Origin: Pseudomonadota bacterium
GTDB lineage: Bacteria > Pseudomonadota > Gammaproteobacteria > Steroidobacterales > Steroidobacteraceae
Assembly: GCA_021785405.1 (NCBI GenBank)
Contig: JAJYFF010000006.1
Location: 1-64,000, forward strand
Reading direction: 5' to 3'
Length of the DNA: 64,000 nucleotides
Part shown: one piece after another, positions 54,691-62,264 of the stretch
Position numbering within the stretch: the first letter of the stretch is position 1
Layout of the letters: every line of letters starts with the position of its first letter
Program-made: the position numbers and the translations under genes
The notes under the pieces: model-generated
Seen by the model: only the letters and a program-made list of their open reading frames with translations
What the model was told of the DNA's origin: nothing
The model's database searches: none

Positions 54691-55551
54691 TCAGTGCTTG
54701 TGCTCGAGCGCCGCGAGGTCGCTGACCAGACTCATCAGGCGTTGCTCGCCGCCCGCGGTCCCGACGTCGGCGACGTACTTGCCATTGACGACGAACGTCG
54801 GCACGCCGGTGATGTGGTAGCGCTCCATTTCCTCGTCGGCGTGCCGTAGATCGGTTTCGACCGTGAAGGAATGGTAGGCGTTCTGGAACGCCTGCGCGGA
54901 GACGCCGTGCTTGGTCACGAAGGCGAGCTGCATTTGCTCCGACTGCGCGTCGGTGCTCCCGGTCAACGGATCGTTGTTCACGTGGATCTCGTTGAAGATC
55001 GCCGTGTGCAGCTGATCGATCTTACCGAGGCTCTGCAGCGTGTAGTACAGGCGAGCGAGTGCGCGCTGACTCGGTCCCCACATCACCGGGATGCGGTAGA
55101 ACGCGATGTACGGGGCCTTCGTCTTGAGCCAGGCCTCGACGATGGGATCGAGCGCGTAGCAGTGCGGGCACGCGTACCAGAAGAACTCGATCACCTCGAT
55201 CTTGCCGGGGGGCGCGAACGTCGGCTGCGTCGGCACGAGGCGCGTGTAGTTCACGCCTTCCTGCCACATCGACGGTCCGGAGAGCGACTCGGCCTGCGCG
55301 GTGCCGGAGACGGCCGCGACCGCCTCGTACAGCGGATTGTGCTCGCCGGTGTTGCCCTTCGCCTTTTCGACGGTTTCCGAGCGTTCGTTCAACTGCCCCA
55401 CCGTGGAGGCCGCGATCGACATCGACGGAGTCTGAGTGCTCGCGGTAGTGCCGGTCGTGTTGGCCGCGCCACCGGAGGGATGCTTCGCGCACGCGGCGAC
55501 GAGCAGGCCGAGTCCGAGCAGGCACGCGAGACGAGTCGAGCGCATCATCAT
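54691..55551 (-). CDS. dsbA: DsbA-like thiol:disulfide oxidoreductase, lipoprotein form
   Basis: A 286-residue protein with a lipobox (LLVAAC, Cys at about 21), so it should be membrane-tethered, unlike soluble E. coli DsbA. A Thr/Ser/Gly-rich linker of some 70 residues precedes the thioredoxin domain. The active site is CPHC in FFWYACPHCYALDP (about 129) and the cis-Pro is in TGVPTFVVNGKY. It oxidises cysteines of exported proteins. The start overlaps the cytochrome c4 stop by four bases; c4-dsbA next to engB is the same order as in Pseudomonas. Confidence 0.92.
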   Translation of the reverse strand: MMMRSTRLACLLGLGLLVAACAKHPSGGAANTTGTTASTQTPSMSIAASTVGQLNERSETVEKAKGNTGEHNPLYEAVAAVSGTAQAESLSGPSMWQEGVNYTRLVPTQPTFAPPGKIEVIEFFWYACPHCYALDPIVEAWLKTKAPYIAFYRIPVMWGPSQRALARLYYTLQSLGKIDQLHTAIFNEIHVNNDPLTGSTDAQSEQMQLAFVTKHGVSAQAFQNAYHSFTVETDLRHADEEMERYHITGVPTFVVNGKYVADVGTAGGEQRLMSLVSDLAALEHKH

Positions 55552-56156
55552 CGTAACCCCTTCACGTAGTCGGCCACGTCACGCATCTGGTCGGGCGTCA
55601 TGCGCTTCGAGATCGTGCGCATGATCGCGTTCGGGTCGGTCGCCCGCGCGCCGCTCGCGTAGTTCTGCAGCTGCGTGATCACGTAGGTCGCATGCTGCCC
55701 GCGCAGTGCCGGAATCTTGCCCGGCTCGTTGCCAGCGCCGGTCGGGCCATGGCAACCCATGCACGCGGGAATTTGCTGGGCGGTGTCGCCTCCCCGGTAC
55801 AGCGCTTCGCCGGCCTTCCAATATCGCGGATCGGCTTGCAGACCGGTGTTGGGCAGGCTGTCGAAGTAGGCGCCCAGATCCTCCATGTCCTGTGGCGTCA
55901 GCGCGGCGACGTTCGCCGACATGATCGGATTCTGCCGCTTGCCGCTCTTGAAGCTCTGGAGCTGATAGGTGATGTACCCCGCGCCGAGACCGGCCAAGCT
56001 CGGCCATTGCGGATTCACGCTGTTGCCGTTCGCGCCGTGGCAGGCACGGCACACGACGGCTTTGGTGGCGCCCACCTGGGCGTTGCCTGCAGAGAGGGCC
56101 GTGCCGCCGGCGACCGCGCCGGCGAGCGCCATTCCGATGATCAACAACCGCTTCAT
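55548..56156 (-). CDS. Diheme cytochrome c4
   Basis: A 202-residue periplasmic protein with signal peptide (about 1-24) and two similar class I domains, with CRACH (about residue 36) and CMGCH (about 132), each with downstream Met ligands (NPIMSANVAAL, NAIMRTISKRM). Typical c4: electron donor to terminal oxidases. Co-transcribed with dsbA. Confidence 0.95.
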   Translation of the reverse strand: MKRLLIIGMALAGAVAGGTALSAGNAQVGATKAVVCRACHGANGNSVNPQWPSLAGLGAGYITYQLQSFKSGKRQNPIMSANVAALTPQDMEDLGAYFDSLPNTGLQADPRYWKAGEALYRGGDTAQQIPACMGCHGPTGAGNEPGKIPALRGQHATYVITQLQNYASGARATDPNAIMRTISKRMTPDQMRDVADYVKGLR

Positions 56157-56195
56157 GATGCGCTCTTCCCCATGCTGGACCAGACCGATTGAGGC

Positions 56196-56227
56196 CGTAA
56201 ATTGTACACTACGGTCAATAATTTACG
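56196..56227. promoter_or_regulatory. Perfect inverted repeat in the cytochrome c4 / engB divergent promoter region
   Basis: CGTAAATT (56196-56203) and AATTTACG (56220-56227) are exact reverse complements, 16 nt apart, in an AT-rich island between divergent starts at 56156 and 56242. The size and spacing suit a dimeric repressor or activator. The factor is unknown. Confidence 0.5.
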
Positions 56228-56241
56228 TCCATACACCCACC

Positions 56242-56844
56242 ATGTCGACCTACGCCAACGTGAATTTCCTGACAAGTGCGGCGACTGCCGGCCAGTTCGT
56301 CGCCGACACCGGCCGCGAGGTCGCGTTCGCAGGACGCTCCAACGCCGGCAAATCGACTGCGATCAATGCCGTGACGGGTCGGTCGCGGCTCGCGCGCGTG
56401 AGTCGGACGCCGGGCCGAACGCAGCTGATCAATTTCTTCGAGGTGGGGCCGGGCCGCCGGCTCGTCGACCTGCCAGGCTACGGCTTCGCGAAAGTACCCC
56501 ACGCGGTGCGCGATCGCTGGCATGCGTTGATGCGGGTTTACTTCGAGCGTCGCGAGTCCCTGGTCGGTCTGGTGCTGATCGTCGATGCGCGTCGCGGTCT
56601 GGGCGATCTCGATCGGGCGATGCTCGATTGGGCGCTCGGGCGCGACCGCCGCGCGCACGTGCTGCTCAGCAAAGCCGACAAGCTCGGCCGCCAGGAATCG
56701 GTGCGGGTGTTGCGTGCGACCGAGGCCGAGTGCGCCGGGACCGGCATCGGCGTGCAGCTGTTCTCGGCGCACGAGCGGCAGGGCATCGACGCGGCGCAGG
56801 ACGTGCTCGCGCAATGGCTCGAGGGCGATCGCGAACCGACGTAG
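56242..56844 (+). CDS. engB: Ribosome biogenesis GTPase EngB (YsxC/YihA)
   Basis: A 200-residue TRAFAC GTPase. G1 AGRSNAGKSTAIN (about 33-45), G2 SRTPGRTQLIN, G3 DLPGYGFAKVP, G4 LLSKADKL, G5 FSAHERQG. ATG 56242 gives MSTYANVNFLTSAA. It assists assembly of the large ribosomal subunit and is usually essential. Convergent with the sRNA and polA, as in E. coli and Pseudomonas. Confidence 0.95.
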   Translation: MSTYANVNFLTSAATAGQFVADTGREVAFAGRSNAGKSTAINAVTGRSRLARVSRTPGRTQLINFFEVGPGRRLVDLPGYGFAKVPHAVRDRWHALMRVYFERRESLVGLVLIVDARRGLGDLDRAMLDWALGRDRRAHVLLSKADKLGRQESVRVLRATEAECAGTGIGVQLFSAHERQGIDAAQDVLAQWLEGDREPT

Positions 56845-56886
56845 AAAAAAAAGCCCCGATGGTCGCGGTTAAGCAGCCACCGGGGC
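56845..56886 (-). terminator. Intrinsic terminator of the candidate sRNA
   Basis: On the minus strand GCCCCG (56886-56881) pairs with CGGGGC (56858-56853), then after one mismatch TGG pairs with CCA. Eight T follow (56852-56845), directly after the engB stop codon of the other strand. Confidence 0.92.
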
Positions 56887-56962
56887 AGACCAACCCGGCA
56901 TGGGGATGACAAACCGGGTCAACCCGCTCAGGGAGAGGAGCGGGGAGCGATTGGGTCGCTCG
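56845..56962 (-). ncRNA. Candidate envelope-stress small RNA at the Spot 42/ErsA locus
   Basis: An RNA of about 118 nt predicted between engB and polA on the polA strand. It starts near 56962 behind a sigma-E-type promoter. Hairpin 1 is GAGCGA-CCCAA-TCGCTC (56961-56945). Hairpin 2 is CCCGCTC-CTCTCCCT-GAGCGGG (56944-56923), with a pyrimidine loop complementary to Shine-Dalgarno sequences. Hairpin 3 is ACCCGG...CCGGGT (56919-56893) with an inner CAT-CCCC-ATG cap. The terminator comes last. The same position and direction are used by Spot 42 in E. coli and ErsA in Pseudomonas, the latter under AlgU control. No protein is encoded. Targets are unknown; C-rich loops suggest pairing with GGAG-type ribosome sites. 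Confidence 0.78.
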
Positions 56963-56967
56963 CAGGA

Positions 56968-56994
56968 TTAGAGGGGGCTGTCGCCGGAAAGTTC
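56968..56994 (-). promoter_or_regulatory. Sigma-E/AlgU-type (ECF) promoter of the candidate sRNA
   Basis: On the minus strand GAACTT (56994-56989), preceded by G, is followed after 16 nt by TCTAA (56972-56968). This fits the RpoE/AlgU consensus GAACTT-N16/17-TCTGA. The start falls about 6 nt later at hairpin 1. Confidence 0.75.
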
Positions 56995-57117
56995 CGAACG
57001 ATTCGACGACGCGCGATCCATTGCCATAAGCCTATGAAAGAGCGCTGATTTTAGCCACGCACCGCGTCGCAACGGGAGCGATGGCCGGCCGCGCACCGGC
57101 CGGGCGGGGTCCGGGTC

Positions 57118-59844
57118 TCAGTGTGCCTCGTCCCAGTTGCAACCCCGACCGACGTCGACCTTGAGCGGGACTCGCAGCGACCCGCCGGCGTTCGCCATCC
57201 GGCTGCGCAGTTCCCGCGTGACCGTGTCGGCCGCCTCCGTGGCGACCTCGAGCACCAGTTCGTCGTGGACCTGCATGATCAAGCGTGCGTGAATGCGTTC
57301 CCGGCGGATCCAGGCGTCGACGTCGATCATCGCGCGCTTGATCACGTCGGCCGCGGTCCCTTGCATCGGCGCATTGATCGCGCTGCGTTCCGCGTATTGC
57401 CGCTGGGCCGAATTGCTCGAGCGAATCTCGGGAAGGTAGAGACGGCGACCGAACACGGTCTCCACGTATCCCCGCTCGCGGGCGAGCGCGCGCGTCTCGT
57501 CCATGTAGCGCTTCACCCCGGGGTAACGTTCGAAGTATCGATCGACGTAGGCTTGCGCCTCCCCGCGCCCGATCCCGAGCTGGCGTGCGAGGCCGAACGC
57601 CGACATGCCGTAGATCAGCCCGAAATTGATCGCCTTGGCCGATCGGCGCTGCTCGGCGCTGACCGCATCCTCGGGCAGACCGAGGACTTCGGCCGCGGTG
57701 GCGCGATGCACGTCCCGGTCCTCCGCGAACGCGAGCAGCAGGGCCGCGTCGCCCGACAGATGCGCCATGATTCTCAATTCGATCTGCGAATAGTCCGCCG
57801 CGATCAGCACGCAGCCATCCGGTGCGATGAATGCGCGGCGGATGCGGCGGCCCTCGGGCGTGCGGATCGGGATGTTCTGCAAGTTCGGGTCGGACGAGGA
57901 CAGACGCCCGGTCGCGGCGACCGCTTGGTGATAGGACGTGTGAATCCGGCCGGTCGACGGCTCGATCTGCTCCGGCAGCTTGTCGGTGTAGGTCGACTTG
58001 AGCTTCGCGAGACCCCGGTACTCGAGGATCAGTCGCGGCAGTTCGTGCTCCAGCGCGAGCTCCTCGAGCACGTCCTCGGCCGTCGACGGCTGACCGGTCG
58101 GCGTCTTGCGCATCGGCGGGATCGCGAGCCGGCCGAACAGGATCTCCTGGAGCTGCTTCGGCGATTCGAGGTTGAACGGCGCGCCGGCCGCGAGGTGCGC
58201 GGCCTGCTGCACCTCGTGCATGCGCTCGGCGAGCTCGCCGCTCTGGGTCCGCAAGCGGTCGCGGTCGATCAACACGCCGGTGCGCTCCATTCGATAGAGC
58301 ACCTCGACGAGCGGTTGCTCGATCGTCTCGTAGAGCGTTCGCAGCGCGGGCGTTGCCTCGATGCGCGGCCACAGCTCGTGGTGCAAGCGCAGCGTCACGT
58401 CGGCGTCTTCGGCCGCGTACTCGGCCGCGCGCGCAACGTCGACTTGATTGAACTTGAGCTGCTTCGCGCCCTTGCCGGCGACGTCCTCGAAGTGGATCGT
58501 GCGGATCCCGAGGTACTTCGCCGCGACCGAGTCCATGTCGTGGCGGCTCGCGGTACTGTTGAGCACGTACGACTCGAGCATGGTGTCGAACCGCTGGCCC
58601 GCGAGCGCGATGCCGTGGTTTGCGAGCACGTGGGTGTCGTATTTCAGATGGTGTCCGAGCTTCGGGCGCGCGGGGTCCTCGAGCCACGGTCGCAGCGCCG
58701 CGAGGACCGCGTCGCGGTCGAGCTGGGCGGGCGCTCCCGCATAATCGTGCGCGAGCGGGACGTATGCGGCCTCGCCCGGGGTCACCGCGAAGGACAGGCC
58801 GACGATCCGCGCGCGCAGGTAGTTCAGGTCGTCGGTCTCGGTGTCGAAGGACGTCAGCGGCGCCGCCGCGAGCTTCGCGAGCCACGCGTCCAGCGCGGCC
58901 TGATCGGTCACCGTCTCGTAGCGCTGCGAGTCGCTCGCCGCGAGTGCGGGCGTCGCCGCCGCGGGCGCGTCCGGCGAGTCCGGCGCGGCACCCGCGTCGT
59001 CGAGCGACTTCAGCAACAACCGGAATTCCAGGCGGGTGTACAGCGCGCGCAGCGCTGCGAGGTCCGGCGGCGCCGCGCGCAGCTGCTGCGGGCCCGCGTC
59101 GATCGGCACGTCGGTTGCGATCGTCGCGAGACGGCGCGACAACTCGAGTTTCTCGAGCTCCGCGCGCAGGTTCTCGCCCACCTTGCCGGGGATCTGGGCG
59201 GCCTGTTCGACGATCGCATCGAGCGAACCGTATTGCGCCAACCATCGCGCGGCCGTCTTCGGGCCGACGCCGGAGACGCCGGGAATGTTGTCGGACGCAT
59301 CGCCGACCAGCGCGAGGTAGTCGACCATCTGTTCCGGGAGGACGTCGAACTTGGCCTTGACCCCGGCGGAATCGAGGCGCGTGCCGCTCATCGTGTTCAC
59401 GAGTTCGATACCGGGGCCGACGAGTTGCGCCATGTCCTTGTCGCCGGTGGAAATCGACACCACCAGGCCGTCCGCGACCGCGCGCTTCGCGAGCGTACCG
59501 ATCACGTCGTCGGCCTCGACCCCGGGCACCCGCAGCAGCGGCAGGCCCATCGCCGTGACGACGTCGAGGAGCGGCTGCACTTGTGCGCGCAGCGCATCGG
59601 GCATCGGCGGCCGGTGCGCCTTGTATTGCTCGAACAACTCGTCGCGGAAGGTGCGCCCGGGCGCGTCGAAGACCACCGCGATCCGGTCCGGCTGCTCGTC
59701 CTTGATCAGCTTGTTGAGCATGTTCACGACGCCGAGCACCGCGCCGGTCGGCTCGCCGCGGGAGTTCGTGAGCGGCGGCAGCGCATGGAACGCGCGATAG
59801 AGATACGAGGATCCGTCGACGAGGACGAGCTTCGGCGCGTTCAC
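57118..59844 (-). CDS. polA: DNA polymerase I
   Basis: A 908-residue enzyme; GTG 59844 gives MNAPKLVLVDGSSYLYRAFH. 5' nuclease domain (1-290; VFDAPGRTFRDELFEQYKAH, GVEADDVIGTLA, STGDKDMAQLV). 3'-5' exonuclease domain near 335-520 with an intact ExoI motif SFDTETDDL. Polymerase domain with motif A AADYSQIELRIMAHLSGD, motif B RRSAKAINFGLIYGMSAFGL and motif C MQVHDELVLEV. Full bifunctional proofreading form for repair and Okazaki-fragment processing. A GGCCGG/CCGGCC hairpin lies after the stop (57083-57101) without a T-run. Confidence 0.97.
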   Translation of the reverse strand: MNAPKLVLVDGSSYLYRAFHALPPLTNSRGEPTGAVLGVVNMLNKLIKDEQPDRIAVVFDAPGRTFRDELFEQYKAHRPPMPDALRAQVQPLLDVVTAMGLPLLRVPGVEADDVIGTLAKRAVADGLVVSISTGDKDMAQLVGPGIELVNTMSGTRLDSAGVKAKFDVLPEQMVDYLALVGDASDNIPGVSGVGPKTAARWLAQYGSLDAIVEQAAQIPGKVGENLRAELEKLELSRRLATIATDVPIDAGPQQLRAAPPDLAALRALYTRLEFRLLLKSLDDAGAAPDSPDAPAAATPALAASDSQRYETVTDQAALDAWLAKLAAAPLTSFDTETDDLNYLRARIVGLSFAVTPGEAAYVPLAHDYAGAPAQLDRDAVLAALRPWLEDPARPKLGHHLKYDTHVLANHGIALAGQRFDTMLESYVLNSTASRHDMDSVAAKYLGIRTIHFEDVAGKGAKQLKFNQVDVARAAEYAAEDADVTLRLHHELWPRIEATPALRTLYETIEQPLVEVLYRMERTGVLIDRDRLRTQSGELAERMHEVQQAAHLAAGAPFNLESPKQLQEILFGRLAIPPMRKTPTGQPSTAEDVLEELALEHELPRLILEYRGLAKLKSTYTDKLPEQIEPSTGRIHTSYHQAVAATGRLSSSDPNLQNIPIRTPEGRRIRRAFIAPDGCVLIAADYSQIELRIMAHLSGDAALLLAFAEDRDVHRATAAEVLGLPEDAVSAEQRRSAKAINFGLIYGMSAFGLARQLGIGRGEAQAYVDRYFERYPGVKRYMDETRALARERGYVETVFGRRLYLPEIRSSNSAQRQYAERSAINAPMQGTAADVIKRAMIDVDAWIRRERIHARLIMQVHDELVLEVATEAADTVTRELRSRMANAGGSLRVPLKVDVGRGCNWDEAH

Positions 59845-59870
59845 GGTGGGACCTGCGTCGCGCGGCGGCT

Positions 59871-60035
59871 TCAAGGTCCGCGCGCAGCGCTCGCCGCGGA
59901 CGCCGTCGACGCCGCGGACGCCGGCCGGGGGGCCACGACCGCGGGGCGCGCGCCGCGGCTGGGGAGCACGAGCGGCCCGCGCTGGCCGCAAGCGGTCAAG
60001 CAGGCGGCGACCAGCGCCACGCAGAGGAGCTTCAT
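59871..60035 (-). CDS. lptM: LPS translocon maturation chaperone LptM (YifL-like lipoprotein)
   Basis: A 54-residue lipoprotein. MKLLCVALVAACLTACGQRG ends in the lipobox LTAC (Cys16) directly followed by GQRGPLVLP, the signature of LptM, which helps oxidative maturation of LptD in E. coli. The rest is an Ala/Ser/Pro-rich tail. It lies between argH and polA, 26 nt from polA. Confidence 0.85.
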   Translation of the reverse strand: MKLLCVALVAACLTACGQRGPLVLPSRGARPAVVAPRPASAASTASAASAARGP

Positions 60036-60094
60036 CGCTTCAGTATAGCCCGCGTCGCGGTGGGGACGGGTGCGCAGGTCGCGCGCCCGAGCGG

Positions 60095-61285
60095 CTAGCG
60101 GTCTTCGCGCAGTTCGGCCGCGATCCGACGGTACGCTTCGCGAAACGGGATCCCCTCGGCGACGACCAGCGCGTTGGCCCGGGCCGCGGCGTCGATCGTC
60201 GGGTCCAGTCGGATCCGCTCGGGGTGAAATCGAACGCCGGCGAGCGCGCTCGGCAGGATCGCGAGCGTCTGCGCGCAGGAGTCGATCGCGCGGAACAGCG
60301 GCGGCTTGATCAGCTGCAGGTCGCGGTGATACCCGGAACTCAGCTTCTCGGTGATCCGCAGCACCTCGTCGAGCGCCGCGTGCGCGACCGCACCGCGTCC
60401 CCGGATGAGCTCGAACACGTCGGGATTGCGCTTCTGCGGCATGATCGAGGAGCCGGTCGTGAATTCCTCCGGCAGGCTCACGAATCCGAACTCCTGCGTA
60501 TAGAAGAGCAGCAGGTCCGCCGCGAGCCGACCGAGGTCCTGCGTCAACAAGGTGATCTCGAAGAGCAAGTGCGCCTCGGCCTTGCCCCGCGAGAGCTGCA
60601 CCGCGGTCACCGGCGTGTGGACTTCGGCGAATCCGAGTCGACGGCGCGTCGCCTCCCGATCGATCGGCAGGTTCGGCGTGCCGTAGCCCGCCGCCGAGCC
60701 CAGCGGGTTCTTGCCCGCCCGGCGTGCGGTCTCGCGCAGTCCTTGCGCATCGTCGCGGATCTCGGCCGCGAAGCCTTCCGCCCACAGGCCGACCGTGCTC
60801 GGCATCGCCTGCTGCATGTGGGTGTAACCGGGCAGCCGCACCGAGCCCTGCCGTGCGGCGAGCTGCGACAACGCGTCCGCGACCGCGAGGGCGCCGTCGC
60901 GCAATCCGTCCGCCGCCTCGCGCAGGTAGAGCCGCAAGGCCGCGAGCACCTGGTCGTTGCGCGACCGGCCCGCGTGAATCCGCCCGCCGGCCGCGCCGAT
61001 CCGTGCGGTCAGACGGCCCTCGATCGCGGTCTGGCAATCCTCTTCCTCGAGCGCGACGCGCCATTCGCCGCGGGCGTGCTCGGCGCCGATCTCGAGCAGC
61101 GCCTCGCGGATCGTCGCCAGGTCCGGCGCACCGAGCAGCCCTTGCGCGGCGAGCATCTCGGCGTGCGCGATCGACGCCTCGACGTCGTAGCGCACCAGGC
61201 GATCGTCGAGCGCGTGATCGTCGCCCGCGGTGTACGCGAGCACCTGCGCGTCGAGCGGCTTTCCCTTGTCCCAGAGCCGGCTCAT
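60095..61285 (-). CDS. argH: Argininosuccinate lyase
   Basis: A 396-residue member of the fumarase/aspartase superfamily. Signature GSSIMPQKRNPDVFEL (about 267-282), HAGRSRNDQVLAALRL and LPGYTHMQQAMPS. It is about 60 residues shorter than E. coli ArgH at the C-terminus, similar to Xanthomonas-type enzymes. It splits argininosuccinate to arginine and fumarate. It overlaps argB by four bases. Confidence 0.93.
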   Translation of the reverse strand: MSRLWDKGKPLDAQVLAYTAGDDHALDDRLVRYDVEASIAHAEMLAAQGLLGAPDLATIREALLEIGAEHARGEWRVALEEEDCQTAIEGRLTARIGAAGGRIHAGRSRNDQVLAALRLYLREAADGLRDGALAVADALSQLAARQGSVRLPGYTHMQQAMPSTVGLWAEGFAAEIRDDAQGLRETARRAGKNPLGSAAGYGTPNLPIDREATRRRLGFAEVHTPVTAVQLSRGKAEAHLLFEITLLTQDLGRLAADLLLFYTQEFGFVSLPEEFTTGSSIMPQKRNPDVFELIRGRGAVAHAALDEVLRITEKLSSGYHRDLQLIKPPLFRAIDSCAQTLAILPSALAGVRFHPERIRLDPTIDAAARANALVVAEGIPFREAYRRIAAELREDR

Positions 61286-62229
61286 GGGTGGCGGGTCGCG
61301 CTCTGCTGCTCAGCGGGGGTCAGCGCGTTCAGGTCGGCCACGACGAGCGTGCCGGTCCCTTCGTTCGTGAACACTTCCGCGAGCAGGCTGTCGGGCGACT
61401 TGTACGAGATCACGTGCACCCGGCGCACGCCGCCGCGGATCGCGTTCTCGATGGCGCTCACCTTCGGCAGCATCCCGTCGGCGAGGCTGCCCTGGTCGTT
61501 AAGGCGCTGCAAGCCCTTGAGGTCCGTGTACGACACCAGCGACCGCGGATCGTCCCGGCGCTCGAGGATCCCGGGCGCGCCGGTGCACAGCACGAGCTTC
61601 TCGGCGGCCAGACTCGCGCCGATCGCCGCGGCGACGGTATCGGCATTGACGTTGAGGAGCGTGCCGTGACCGTCCGCGGACAGCGGACTCACGACCGGCA
61701 TCAGGCCGTCGTCGAGGATCTTCACCAGCGCGGCGGTGTCGACCACGTCGATGTCGCCGACGAAGCCGTAGTCGACCATGCCGCCGCCGGCGTCCGGCGA
61801 GCGTACCGGCGGGCGCTTGTGCGCGCAGATCAGCCCCGCGTCGACGCCGCTCACGCCGATCGCCTCGATCGCGAGCTCGCGACAGACCGCGAGTATCCGG
61901 GTGTTGATCAGTCCGTTCAGCACCATCGCGGTCGCGTCGATCGATTTCTCGTCGGTCACGCGCCGGCCGCCGACCATGCGCGTCTCGATCCCGAGCGCCG
62001 CCTGGATGCTGTCGAGTTGTGGTCCACCGCCGTGCACGAGCACGGTGCGGATGCCCACTTGATGGAGGATCGCCACCTGCTCGATCAGCGCGCGGGTCGA
62101 CTCCCGGTCGCCGAAGACGGCGCCGCCCGCCTTGATGACGAATACCTTGCCTTTGTACATGCGGATGTACGGCGCCGCGCTCTTCAACGCGCGGACGGCG
62201 ATGGACGGATCCGGTCGACTGCTGATCAT
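61282..62229 (-). CDS. argB: Acetylglutamate kinase
   Basis: A 315-residue amino-acid kinase. KVFVIKAGGAVFGD (ATP-binding Lys), TVLVHGGGPQLDSIQAAL, GVDAGLIC, NVNADTVAAAIGASLAAEKL and LADGMLPKVSAIENAI fit the family. It is not fused to an acetyltransferase domain, unlike the long ArgA/B of Xanthomonas. It phosphorylates N-acetylglutamate, the second arginine step. ATG 62229 is taken as start. Confidence 0.93.
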   Translation of the reverse strand: MISSRPDPSIAVRALKSAAPYIRMYKGKVFVIKAGGAVFGDRESTRALIEQVAILHQVGIRTVLVHGGGPQLDSIQAALGIETRMVGGRRVTDEKSIDATAMVLNGLINTRILAVCRELAIEAIGVSGVDAGLICAHKRPPVRSPDAGGGMVDYGFVGDIDVVDTAALVKILDDGLMPVVSPLSADGHGTLLNVNADTVAAAIGASLAAEKLVLCTGAPGILERRDDPRSLVSYTDLKGLQRLNDQGSLADGMLPKVSAIENAIRGGVRRVHVISYKSPDSLLAEVFTNEGTGTLVVADLNALTPAEQQSATRHP

Positions 62230-62264
62230 GATGGCTCGGGACTCCAAGGAAATGCGGCGATCGC

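Noticed and set aside
57083-57101. polA terminator hairpin GGCCGG/CCGGCC
   Set aside because: No T-run follows on the minus strand; kept only as a remark in the polA entry.
57121-60048. Open frame of 975 codons opposite polA and lptM
   Set aside because: Antisense shadow of polA; no family motif and no ribosome binding site.
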